Source of the DNA: JBBDYH01 sp040901795
GTDB lineage: Bacteria > Planctomycetota > Planctomycetia > Pirellulales > JALHPA01
DNA length: 53,693 bases
NCBI GenBank assembly: GCA_040901795.1
Contig: JBBDYH010000006.1
Span: 1 to 53,693 of the forward strand
Reading direction: 5' to 3'
Part shown: positions 14,024 through 22,446 of the stretch, one piece after another
Position numbering within the stretch: the first letter of the stretch is position 1
How the letters are laid out: each line of letters starts with the position of its first letter
The notes under the pieces: generated by a model
The model's input: only the letters and a program-made list of their open reading frames with translations
Database searches by the model: none
What the model was told of the DNA's origin: nothing
Translations under genes and position numbers: made by a program

Positions 14024-16281
14024 ATCGGGCGGCGGAGTCGGGAGCTAACTACGACCGCGGCAATGGCAATCGCAACTAAGACGAACGTCGAAGGCTCCGG
14101 CACGGCAGCCATGCCGGCGGCCGTTCCTTCGATCGGCGCAGCGAGCGGCGGCGCGTCGGGGTCGTAGAAAACACCCAACAGCGTGACATCGTCGTCGTCC
14201 ACAAAGCCGTTGTAGTCGATGTCGCCCAAGGCCCACGACGGCTGAGGAACGCCGGGCGCATAGGTGGCCCCAATGATCGTCACGTCGTTGTCATCGACAA
14301 TGCCGTCGAGGTTGACGTCGCCGGTGCGCGTAAACGCCATCAGCACCGAGGTATCGTCCACCGGCTGGCCGCGGAACGTGGTATAGGCGCCCAGCGGCAA
14401 GCTGGCGTTTTCGGCGAAGCCGATCGAGCGCGACTCCGGCTCGGCAGTGTTGGCCGCATTGGCGGCGCTGCTGGTGATTCCCGGGCCGTTCCCGGTTTTG
14501 CCGAGGCCCGCGCCACCGCGGCCGGCGAGCAGTTGGCTACGGATCGTGGCCACCGGGCTTGCACCGCTGTAGTCGATGATTGCCGCATTATTGTTGAGGT
14601 CGAGCCTGGCGGTAGGCGCGTCGTCTCCGGCTATTGATAGCGAACTCAGCACCGACGTGCCAGCGGCGGTGCCGAGCGGCGCGACGGCTACTGTACCGCC
14701 ATCGATTAAAAGACCTGCGGCGCGAACATTCTTCAACGTCAACGTGCCGGCGCCGGCCTTGGTCAGGTTCTGTCCGGTTGCCGTCAGAGCGCCGGTGAGC
14801 GAGAGATTGCTGTTTGGGGGCGTGACGGTAATCGTCGTGTGATCCGTCAGCGTGACCGGCGCGCTGACGACGTGATTGCCGCTATGAACGTCGATCTTGG
14901 CATCCCCCCTTGTGGCATCGAGCATCAGTGTGTTCGAGCCGGCGATGGTGTACGTGTTGGCGTTGTCGAATTGGACGTGTCCCACGGTGATCAATCGGTT
15001 AAGTGTAACCGTTCGCGGTTGTGTGATCGCGTTGCCAAACAGTACGTCGGCGCCCGCAACATTCGAAACTCCCGCAGTCCAGTTAGGTCCCCAAACCCAA
15101 TCGCCGTTAGCGTCGATTCTCCAGGTGTTAGGCGTCGGCTCGGCAAGGTACGCGACCCAGTGTTCTCTTTGTCCGGCGGGATTGGTGCCCGACCCCAAAA
15201 TCGTCCGCCCATCGTCGCTGATATCTAGCGCGTGAGTTAGATTCCAGCCGTTGAGCGACGCGCCTAAGCCATAATCTTCGCGGAGCACCGTCGTGAGGTT
15301 ACGCGTGCCATGGACGGCATCCCAGATAAACGGCTCCGGTCCGCTATTATCCACACCTCTGCCAACTAGGATTGAGCCGTCCGCCGAAATGCCCCAGGCA
15401 AGGACAGGGCCATTTCGAAGAGTGTCTCCGCCTTCGAGGTCTGGCAGCGCTACCCAGCCGGTCTCCTCGGTCCAGCGCGCAGGCACTTGCATAGACGACG
15501 CCACGGCGCCTACCCAGCCGCCAGCGGCTGATAAATCTGGCGTCAGACGAGTGAAACTAACACCGGGGAACCCCGGCGGTGGCGTAAACAGTCCAGTCAT
15601 TCCCGGTACCTCCGCCCATATTTCCGTCTCTTCCGTCCAGCGGTACAGTTGCCTTGAAACGCTCGAGCCGACGCCAAATGACGCGGCTCCAAGCATCGTG
15701 CTGCCGTCGTAGGACAATCCGAACAAACCAGTGGAATCGGCGCCTGGAACAATTGGCGCAATTTGAAGTCCTTCAGTGGTCGTCCAGCGATAAGGGACAT
15801 CGGGATCAGTTGGATTTCGACCGAGTAGGTGCCCCAGAACGGTGCTGCCGTCTCCAGAAACCTGACCGGCACTTGAGTCTATGTTCGGCGCGAGGTATTC
15901 CACTCCGTCCGCCGCCGTCCAGCGAAAAGCCTGTCTCGCAAAAAGACGACCGGAAGCTCCCACGATCACCGACCCATCGTCAGAAATGCCGGATGGGAGA
16001 CCGGGAAAGTCGAGCACGAGGCGTTGTCCGCCTCGTTCCCAGCGGACAATGTCATAGTCATCGTTATTGAGCGTGCCCTCACCTCGACTCCATTGGCCAG
16101 CGACGACGTAACGACCATCGCGGGACATCGAAGCGCCGCCGGCGAAATTGAATGTAATACCTGTACCCACAAAGAAGGGCGCGTCTGCACGCACCGAGTG
16201 CACGGCGCATGCGAGCGCCGTCAACACTGCGCACCGCAACCCATATCTGTGGAAGTTGCACGTCGATTGATTTGTTCGCAT
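14014..16281 (-). CDS. PEP-CTERM surface protein with HAF-type repeats and dockerin-like module
   Basis: The 755-aa exported protein has a signal sequence within residues 1-32 (CAVLTALACAVHSVRA). Residues 40-370 hold repeats of the type GISDDGSVIVG / VSGDGSTVLG / ISADGSILVG (HAF-like extracellular repeats). A shared cassette follows: the WRIDANGDWVWGPNW strand, autotransporter-type beta-strand repeats (LTKAGAGTLTL), two dockerin-like calcium loops (GDVNLDGIVDDNDV, GDIDYNGFVDDDDV) and the sorting tail VPEPSTF-hydrophobic helix-RLRR. PEP-CTERM proteins are processed by exosortase and placed at the envelope. The carboxy-terminal cassette is nearly identical to that of the gene at 22447-24270. 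No Shine-Dalgarno is evident. Its end overlaps the M56-S41 gene by 10 nt. Confidence 0.85.
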   Translation of the reverse strand: MRTNQSTCNFHRYGLRCAVLTALACAVHSVRADAPFFVGTGITFNFAGGASMSRDGRYVVAGQWSRGEGTLNNDDYDIVRWERGGQRLVLDFPGLPSGISDDGSVIVGASGRLFARQAFRWTAADGVEYLAPNIDSSAGQVSGDGSTVLGHLLGRNPTDPDVPYRWTTTEGLQIAPIVPGADSTGLFGLSYDGSTMLGAASFGVGSSVSRQLYRWTEETEIWAEVPGMTGLFTPPPGFPGVSFTRLTPDLSAAGGWVGAVASSMQVPARWTEETGWVALPDLEGGDTLRNGPVLAWGISADGSILVGRGVDNSGPEPFIWDAVHGTRNLTTVLREDYGLGASLNGWNLTHALDISDDGRTILGSGTNPAGQREHWVAYLAEPTPNTWRIDANGDWVWGPNWTAGVSNVAGADVLFGNAITQPRTVTLNRLITVGHVQFDNANTYTIAGSNTLMLDATRGDAKIDVHSGNHVVSAPVTLTDHTTITVTPPNSNLSLTGALTATGQNLTKAGAGTLTLKNVRAAGLLIDGGTVAVAPLGTAAGTSVLSSLSIAGDDAPTARLDLNNNAAIIDYSGASPVATIRSQLLAGRGGAGLGKTGNGPGITSSAANAANTAEPESRSIGFAENASLPLGAYTTFRGQPVDDTSVLMAFTRTGDVNLDGIVDDNDVTIIGATYAPGVPQPSWALGDIDYNGFVDDDDVTLLGVFYDPDAPPLAAPIEGTAAGMAAVPEPSTFVLVAIAIAAVVVSSRLRRPIYR

Positions 16282-16342
16282 AGCTTGATTTTGCGTTTTA
16301 TTAGAGCCGTTCAGATTGGTTGTAAATATCTCTTACATTGCG

Positions 16343-18001
16343 CTAGATCGCTTGAATGCGCAATTTGCGCATCCAAGTACTCTCCGGATTGGCGAGCAGC
16401 GACTCAACCGCCACGGTGTTGAGCATCGCGGCCGAGTCGTCGACTTGCAACGGTTCATCGGTGGACGATGTCGCTTGCAATGGTGCGGTGGCTACAACTG
16501 GTGCGTTTGAGAATTGCTGGACGAATAAGTCTTGGGACGCGTTATTCGACGTGACGGTCGTTCCATCGGGAAACGTCGCCGTGCCCTCGAACAAGCCGGT
16601 GACCCAGAGGTTGCCGGCAGGATCGGTATTGATGTTGCGGAATTGGATGCCGGCTGCCAGTGGCCAACTTTTGATGAACTGTCCGCTGGCCGCATCAATT
16701 TGAGAGACAAAGTGGCCGGCCGGGAGAGCGTCCGATCCAAGCTGGGCTTGACCGCCCAGTACACCAGCCAGAAAAACGTTCCCCAGAGCGTCGGCTGCAA
16801 TTGCCGGCTGCCGTCCGTTATCTTTGCTCGTGCTGCCGACGCCAATGGCCCAATTGACTTTTCCATTGGCGTCTAATTGTGTCACAAAGATGTCATCCCC
16901 GCCCGATTTGCCGTTCGCATTTCTCACTCGAATACTGTCAAAGTCGGCGTACTCGTCCTGGAATAAGCCGGTGACAAAGATCCCGCCGTTGCCTAGGGCT
17001 ATATCCCATCCTGTCGCGATTGGGTTCCTATTGGGCCCGGTTGCAATTAGTTTCGCCCATTGGAAAGTTCCATTCAAATCCGCCTTGGCGACGAGCGCGG
17101 AGCGCCCCGATCGCTTGTCGAACTTGAAGGAGCCGATGATGGCCTCGTCGAACTTGTGGCCCGTGACATACACGGCGCCGCTGCCTGCGGGATCGACGGC
17201 GACGCCGGTGAAATTCTCAACTCCCTTGCCAGAAGTCTGGTTGGTCCAAGTGAATGAGCCGGTGCTGGCGTCGATGCGAGATAAGAACGCATCCTGCTCA
17301 CCGGCGGTGGAACTAAGCTGCTGAGTCCCGAATTGCTGCGTGCCTTTAAACCTGCCGACGACATACACCGCGGAGGCGGCCGGAGCGCCGATCGGATCAT
17401 GCAATGCGAGATCTCGGGCATACGTCGCCTCGTCGAACGACTTCGCCCACTCGACGTTTCCGCTCGGATCGAGGCGTATGACGACGTACGACTGCCAGTA
17501 CGTCAGGTCCGACGGGGGGACAGAAGTTAACACAGTGTCGTCGAAGGCGACAGTGCCGGCGAAGGTTGTGAGCACGTACACATTTCCACCAGTGTCTACG
17601 GCAATGGATTGCCGATGATCGGCGCCAGTGTCCTGAAACTCGCTCCCAAACCCGCGAGCCCAGGCCAGGCTTCCGTCTGCGCTGTACTTTGCCACGAAAA
17701 TGTCAAAGTCGCCGTTGCTGGTGAGATTCGAGACCGCGTCTCCTGGATCGAAATCGACCGTGTCGGAGAAGATGCCAGTCAGGTAACGGTTGTTTGCCTC
17801 GTCGACTGCGATCGCGTAGCCAGCATCGACGGCCTGTCCGCCAAAGGTGATCGGCGCCATGGGAGTAACGGCGAACAGGTCGCGGCGCTCCAAGGGCTCG
17901 ATGGCCAGCCGCCGTGCTTGCCGAGAACGCCGCGCGTCTATGTATCGCTGACGAAACTTCGCTGAAGCCAGGCCGCATCTTTGTAAAGTATGACGAAACA
18001 T
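16343..18001 (-). CDS. LEPR-type SBBP beta-propeller surface protein
   Basis: The 552-aa product opens with an Arg-rich segment and IEPLERRDLFAV (about 34-45), the planctomycete LEPR-xLL motif found at the amino-terminus of exported giant proteins. The rest consists of about seven repeats around 55-65 residues long of the type AIAVDEANNRYLTG...VDFDPGD...DIFVAKYSADGSLAWARGFG, the seven-bladed SBBP/NHL-like propeller. Such proteins are expected at the cell surface; the ligand is unknown. GGAGAA 6 nt upstream supports the start. It lacks the dockerin and PEP-CTERM tail of its neighbours and ends in a short basic tail (MRKLRIQAI). The 185-nt gap upstream shows no other gene. Confidence 0.82.
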   Translation of the reverse strand: MFRHTLQRCGLASAKFRQRYIDARRSRQARRLAIEPLERRDLFAVTPMAPITFGGQAVDAGYAIAVDEANNRYLTGIFSDTVDFDPGDAVSNLTSNGDFDIFVAKYSADGSLAWARGFGSEFQDTGADHRQSIAVDTGGNVYVLTTFAGTVAFDDTVLTSVPPSDLTYWQSYVVIRLDPSGNVEWAKSFDEATYARDLALHDPIGAPAASAVYVVGRFKGTQQFGTQQLSSTAGEQDAFLSRIDASTGSFTWTNQTSGKGVENFTGVAVDPAGSGAVYVTGHKFDEAIIGSFKFDKRSGRSALVAKADLNGTFQWAKLIATGPNRNPIATGWDIALGNGGIFVTGLFQDEYADFDSIRVRNANGKSGGDDIFVTQLDANGKVNWAIGVGSTSKDNGRQPAIAADALGNVFLAGVLGGQAQLGSDALPAGHFVSQIDAASGQFIKSWPLAAGIQFRNINTDPAGNLWVTGLFEGTATFPDGTTVTSNNASQDLFVQQFSNAPVVATAPLQATSSTDEPLQVDDSAAMLNTVAVESLLANPESTWMRKLRIQAI

Positions 18002-18186
18002 GCTGGTTCTCCGCGGTTAAAGTTGGGAAGATTCAAGCAATGTCGTAAATGCGGTATGGTCCCGCCTGATGGTTGTGAAGCATTTGTGCGCGTACCGCGA
18101 GCGCGATGGCCTTGGGCGCCCTAAATCTGTCTGCGCGATGATCGATCGCGCTTGGCCAGAAGATCCTTCTGCCCCTGGCCGTTGAA

Positions 18187-21100
18187 CTAGTCGCCGATCG
18201 AGTCGGCAGCCTCCGTTGTCTGGGACGACTGGCTTAATAACTTCTCGACTTCAGCGCTCAGCTCAATGAGATCGGCGCTTGATTTCTCGCCGATCGCTTC
18301 CTTCGCCTTCTTGTGCCACTTCTGTGCATCGTCGGCGTGGGCCAGGTGGCGGTGGCAGATTGCCAAGTGAAGCCAATCAAATTCCTGGCCGGCTGTGCGA
18401 AGCTTGGCCGACTTTTCTAAGTAATCGACGGTGATATCCCAGTCAGGGATGAGGCCCCACGAGAAGCCGAGTGCCTGGTTCACAAAGCCGGTGTCCCAGA
18501 GACCCGGCAGCGTGGTGAGGCTCTTGTATTGGTCGCGCGCGCTCGGCGGCAGACGCGCTGCGCCGGATCGAACATGCCAGACGAGGCGATCGCGTACCTC
18601 GCCAGCGAGTTCGGCCTGCGCGGCTGCGTCGGCAAAATAGGCGGCAACGGCGAGCCAGACAGCGTCGGCCGCGTTGCGCAATGGCTCGACGTCCTGAGGC
18701 CGGTAGGCGGCGACCAGGTCGGCGGCAGTAGACCAGGCGCTGCCGTACAACAGCATGTACCGCAGATGGTGGCCGTTCTCGCCGCTACAGAACAAATAGG
18801 CGGTCAGCATGCACTCACCGAGGAGTTTTTCGGCCTCGTACGTGCGGCCAAGCGACTTGAGCACCTGCACCAGCCGCAACTGCGTCTCGGCATAGCTGCA
18901 AAAGGGAATGGGTTCGTCGTTCTCGTCCAGACTGCCGTTGCGGTCGAAGACCGCGCGCATATGGAACACGAGCGGCGGCATCCGGGCGCGAAGATTTTGC
19001 TGTTTGAGGAGGAGGGCCGCACGGAGATGTTCGGCTGCGGACTCAGGCTGACGGAGGTCTACAAGCACTGAGGCAAGCTGCTCGTGCGCCTGAGCCTCCA
19101 GCTGGACCATCTCTCGGGCGTCGTGGAATGTTCCGCGTCTAATCGCTTGGATGTGTTCGAGCGTTTGCAGGGCGCGTTTTTTAGCCTCTTGGATTCGGTC
19201 CAGGCGTCGCAGCACGTCGCTGAGCAGCAAGCGCGCTTCAAAGTTTGCGGCGCGCCAGTCGAGGCGGATTTCTGGTTTTGGCTCAAGCAGCGGCTGCAGG
19301 CCGTCGAGCGCGCGCCGCAGCAGTGTCTCGGCATCGTTCAGGCGACCGGTTTGCGCTGCCAGTTTCGCTCCGAACAGATGAAACAGAGCGAGCTCAAAGC
19401 GGTGGCCGTCTATGTCGGGCGCACGGTCGAAGAGAGCCTGAGCATGATCCAGACCGGCGGCATACGTGAGCTGCGAGTCTTTCCACGCGGCCAGCGCTTG
19501 TTGAACATGCGCGAGCTTGCGATGACGTGCCGCCAGGACGGCCTGAACGGCGTTGGAAGCCGGACCGCCGTCAGGCGCAGGTTCGAGGTCGATCGACCGC
19601 CGCAATGCGCCGACCGCTTCGCGCTCCAGTCCAAGGAAGTGCCGAATCTCGCCGATGCGCTCGAATGCAGCGGCCGCATTGCGGCGCGAGGCGGCGTCGG
19701 TGGGGGGCTCGTGCGCGAGCCGCTCGTAAACTTCAAGCGCCCGCGTCAGCAGCTCGTGCTGGACGGTCGAGATGGCCGTATCTTTGGCAAGCCAGACCGT
19801 GGCGACGCGCGTGTACATATCATCGACCGCCCCGCGCGCCACGCGCAGATTCTCCTCGGCCCGTGTGCGCTGATGATCGGAATTGGCCAAGGCAGCGACG
19901 GTCTTGTCGCGCTCCATCACTAAAAGAACTGACGCAGCAGTGGCTAGGCCGGCAATCACGGCAAGCAGGATTGCCGCTGCTGCGACGAGCCCACGGTGCC
20001 GCCGCGACCAGCGCGCAATCTTTTGCACGGCTGTCGCACGGCGCGCGTGGATCGGTTCGCTGCGGAGAAGATGTTCTAGGTCGTCGGCCAACTCGCGGGC
20101 GGCGGAATAGCGCTCGGCTGGGCTTTTCGAGATCGCCTTGAGAACGATCGTTTCCAGGTCCTGCGGAATGGCGGGGTTGAGTTTGCGGGGAGGGGTCGGT
20201 TCGTCGAATGCGATCTGGCGCAGCAGCTCCTGGCGGTCGGCGCCGTTGAAGGTTGGGCGGAGCGTGAGCAGCTCGTAGAGCGTGACGCCGAGGGAGTAGA
20301 TGTCGGTGCGGTGGTCGATGACCACTCGCTGGGCGAGCGCTTGCTCGGGGCTCATGTAGCGGAGCGTGCCGACGAGGTCGCCCGTCACGGTCATGCCGAC
20401 GTCGGCCTGGATGCGGGCCAGGCCGAAGTCGGTCACCCACAAGCGACCGGCGGCGTCCAGGAGCAAGTTGGCCGGCTTGATATCGCGATGCACGATGCCT
20501 TCGGTGTGGGCATGGTCGAGAGCGTTGGCGGCCTGAATGGCAAGGTTGACCACGGAGCGGATGTATTTCTGTTTGCGGATGCCGCCGGCGAATTGGTTTG
20601 ACGAGGAGGTGTCGGCGCGGGTGGGGAGAGCGGCGGCGACGGTATCCGCGGGAGGGTTCAGGGTTCCCGCCACGGCCGGCAGGCTCAGTTCAGGGTTCAG
20701 GCCGGGTGAGCACGTGGCCGAGTCTCTCCGAGACTCGGGGTCGCGTCTCGGAGAGACGCCACCACGTGGGGCACCTTCTTCGAAAAGTGAAAGCGGTGAC
20801 GAGTCACCGCAGTCCAAAGTCGGCGTACCGCCGACTGCTAAGCGATTCGATGCTTCATCTCGCGGAGCGAGATGGCTACACTGGGCTTCATCTCGCGGAG
20901 CGAGATGGCTACGGATATCGATGCCTTCCGCGCGGCGGAGCTCGTCGAGGACTTCGGCCATGCTGCGGCCGGCGACGAGCTGCATGGCGTAGAAGTGAAC
21001 TCCGCGCTCGGAACCCACGGCGTAGACCGGCACGATGTTGCTGTGTTGCAGCGTGGCGGCGGCGCGGGCTTCGTTCTTGAAGCGCTGGAGCTGCCGCTCG

Positions 21101-21504
21101 TCGAGCATGCCGGCCAGCGGCAGCACTTTGAGCGCGACGCGGCGACCCAGTGAGAGCTGCTCGGCTTCGTAGACGATGCCCATCCCGCCGCGGCCGATCT
21201 CGCGAACGATGCGAAAATCGCCCAGCTCGCGCGGCGGAGTCTGCCCCGGTCCCTCCGCCGCAGCAAGCTGAAGCTTGGACTCCAACTCGGGCTGGCCTAG
21301 CTGGGCGACCGCCGCCATCGCGGGGACCAGTTCACGCAGCGCCTCGGCGTGCTGGCGGTGTTCATGGGCAAGCGTTTCGAGGTCGAGGCACTCGCCCGCA
21401 ATCAGCCGCGCGGTGATTTGTTCCAACAGCCGGCCGAGCTCCGGATCGAACGCGTCGGCGCTTGGGTGGGTCAGCGTATGGCCGGTGAGAAGATCGTTCA
21501 TCAT
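18187..21504 (-). CDS. Membrane Ser/Thr protein kinase with C-terminal TPR-like region; repeat-derived linker
   Basis: The 1105-aa product starts at 21504, where GGGAGGAG lies 4 nt upstream. Residues 97-490 are a Hanks-type kinase: Gly loop GRGGMG (104-109), VALK (Lys126), HRDIKPAN (Asp341), DFG (359-361) and SPEQ. A basic juxtamembrane stretch and a transmembrane helix (about 503-530) precede about 570 residues of helical TPR-like repeats (ERLAHEPPTDAASRRNAAAAFERIG and similar). Between kinase helices D and E, residues about 199-270 are encoded by inserted palindromic repeats, seen as two copies of SHLAPRDEA. The ECF sigma gene lies 109 nt upstream on the same strand, the classic planctomycete sigma/kinase pair, so the kinase probably controls that sigma factor. 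A start at 21501 is also possible. Confidence 0.88.
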   Translation of the reverse strand: MMNDLLTGHTLTHPSADAFDPELGRLLEQITARLIAGECLDLETLAHEHRQHAEALRELVPAMAAVAQLGQPELESKLQLAAAEGPGQTPPRELGDFRIVREIGRGGMGIVYEAEQLSLGRRVALKVLPLAGMLDERQLQRFKNEARAAATLQHSNIVPVYAVGSERGVHFYAMQLVAGRSMAEVLDELRRAEGIDIRSHLAPRDEAQCSHLAPRDEASNRLAVGGTPTLDCGDSSPLSLFEEGAPRGGVSPRRDPESRRDSATCSPGLNPELSLPAVAGTLNPPADTVAAALPTRADTSSSNQFAGGIRKQKYIRSVVNLAIQAANALDHAHTEGIVHRDIKPANLLLDAAGRLWVTDFGLARIQADVGMTVTGDLVGTLRYMSPEQALAQRVVIDHRTDIYSLGVTLYELLTLRPTFNGADRQELLRQIAFDEPTPPRKLNPAIPQDLETIVLKAISKSPAERYSAARELADDLEHLLRSEPIHARRATAVQKIARWSRRHRGLVAAAAILLAVIAGLATAASVLLVMERDKTVAALANSDHQRTRAEENLRVARGAVDDMYTRVATVWLAKDTAISTVQHELLTRALEVYERLAHEPPTDAASRRNAAAAFERIGEIRHFLGLEREAVGALRRSIDLEPAPDGGPASNAVQAVLAARHRKLAHVQQALAAWKDSQLTYAAGLDHAQALFDRAPDIDGHRFELALFHLFGAKLAAQTGRLNDAETLLRRALDGLQPLLEPKPEIRLDWRAANFEARLLLSDVLRRLDRIQEAKKRALQTLEHIQAIRRGTFHDAREMVQLEAQAHEQLASVLVDLRQPESAAEHLRAALLLKQQNLRARMPPLVFHMRAVFDRNGSLDENDEPIPFCSYAETQLRLVQVLKSLGRTYEAEKLLGECMLTAYLFCSGENGHHLRYMLLYGSAWSTAADLVAAYRPQDVEPLRNAADAVWLAVAAYFADAAAQAELAGEVRDRLVWHVRSGAARLPPSARDQYKSLTTLPGLWDTGFVNQALGFSWGLIPDWDITVDYLEKSAKLRTAGQEFDWLHLAICHRHLAHADDAQKWHKKAKEAIGEKSSADLIELSAEVEKLLSQSSQTTEAADSIGD
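20711..20912. repeat. Cluster of palindromic repeats inside the kinase coding sequence
   Basis: At least six dyads are packed into 200 nt: GAGTCTC-tcc-GAGACTC (20720-20736) and GCGTCTC-gga-GAGACGC (20743-20759), flanked by CACGTGG and CCACGTG as an inverted pair; GCGGTGAC-ga-GTCACCGC (20793-20810); AGTCGGCG-tac-CGCCGACT (20818-20836); and two copies of a 27-bp element (20853-20879, 20886-20912) with the core ATCTCGCGGAGCGAGAT, offset by 33 nt (11 codons). All are read through in frame by the minus-strand kinase gene. Relatives of the first and third types occur in intergenic DNA elsewhere in the window. Confidence 0.9.
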
Positions 21505-21552
21505 TCGGCTCCTCCCATTGCGTCGAACGGCCATGCAGCGTGGGCCTCGCGG

Positions 21553-21607
21553 ACTCGGCCCACCCTACGTAATTCGCATCCGCGTCTCGGAGAGACGCGA
21601 CCACGTG
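21553..21607. repeat. Palindromic repeats between sigma factor and kinase genes
   Basis: The 109-nt gap between the two minus-strand genes contains CGCGTCTC-gga-GAGACGCG (21581-21599) followed by ACCACGTG, the same element found inside the kinase gene at 20743-20768. Just before it lies a GGCCCACCCTACGT block (about 21557-21570) resembling a second common planctomycete repeat. They would form hairpins in a sigma-kinase transcript and could reduce read-through. Confidence 0.75.
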
Positions 21608-21613
21608 AAAACT

Positions 21614-22234
21614 TCATTGCGAAAGTCCTCCCGACTTACCAAGATTGCGGCGGAGCCGCTGGATGGCGCGGAAATGGCGCTTCATGTAGGCCTCTTCGCT
21701 GATGCCGAGCACCGCGGTGGCCTCGGCGACGCTGAGCTGCTCCAGGTAGCGGAGCACCAGCAGCTCGCGATCGCGCTGCGGCAGTTTGGCCAGCGCCGAG
21801 CGGACATGCTTCTTTTGTTCTTCTCGCATCAAGCGCTCGCTGGGGCCGGTGCCGGTGGCGACGAACCGCTCGGCGAGATACATGGCCGAGGCGTCGGACG
21901 GCTCGAGCGGCTCTTCGCGGTGGATGGCCCGCTTTTGCGTCGCATGGTGCTGCTTGAGCTGCAAGAGCTTCTCCCGCGCGAGTTGACGCAGCCACGGATA
22001 AAACGGGATCGCCTGTTGGCCGGCGTATTCCGGCAGCCGCCGCGCCGCCTCGACCAGCGTTTCCTGGACCACGTCCGATGGATCGGCACGCCGCGAGAGC
22101 CGGTTGTCAAAGTAAATGGCGATCATCCGTTTCAGCCGGTCACGGTGAATCTGTAGGAGCGACTGAATGGCTTGGGTCTGTCCGGCGGCCACTTGCGCAA
22201 GCAGGCCGGCAACGCTCTGGTCATCGGCCTGCAT
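21614..22234 (-). CDS. ECF-like RNA polymerase sigma-70 factor
   Basis: The 206-aa product has region 2 (HRDRLKRMIAIYFDNRLSRR, then DPSDVVQETLVEAARRLPEY and PFYPWLRQLAREKLLQL), which binds core and the -10 element, and region 4 (LPQRDRELLVLRYLEQLSVAEAT, VLGISEEAYMKRHFRAIQRL), the -35-binding helix-turn-helix. The start at 22234 was chosen because it is an ATG with GGAGGG about 8 nt upstream; a longer frame would need a TTG at 22276. Its length fits ECF factors. No anti-sigma gene is present; the adjacent membrane kinase is the probable regulator, as in other planctomycete ECF-kinase pairs (family knowledge plus inference). Confidence 0.9.
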   Translation of the reverse strand: MQADDQSVAGLLAQVAAGQTQAIQSLLQIHRDRLKRMIAIYFDNRLSRRADPSDVVQETLVEAARRLPEYAGQQAIPFYPWLRQLAREKLLQLKQHHATQKRAIHREEPLEPSDASAMYLAERFVATGTGPSERLMREEQKKHVRSALAKLPQRDRELLVLRYLEQLSVAEATAVLGISEEAYMKRHFRAIQRLRRNLGKSGGLSQ

Positions 22235-22282
22235 GCCCTGGCCCTCCGCTACAGACCCTAAGAAAAGCCGCCGCAACCGGAC

Positions 22283-22376
22283 AGGAATTCTGGAGGAATT
22301 CTGGTTTGCGGCGATTTTAGCAGATGCGGGAGCGATCCATCAGCGCAATTGGTGTTGGACGGCCATCTAAGGCCGT
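22283..22376. repeat. 11-bp tandem duplication and small hairpin upstream of sigma gene
   Basis: AGGAATTCTGG occurs twice in tandem (22283-22293, 22294-22304), so GAATTC dyads flank TGGAG. A separate hairpin ACGGCC-atctaa-GGCCGT occupies 22359-22376. These lie in the 212 nt between the sigma gene and the downstream end of the next PEP-CTERM gene. No gene is apparent there. Confidence 0.6.
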
Positions 22377-22446
22377 TCTCAAGAGTCGACGGCGGAAGGC
22401 TGCCTAAGAAGGCCGTCAGACGCGCGACGTCAGCGTTCGTCCGCGC

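Noticed and set aside
20793..20810. Rho-independent terminators at the palindromic repeats
   Set aside because: Most of these stems lack a following T-tract on either strand and one group lies inside a coding sequence, so they are described as repeats.
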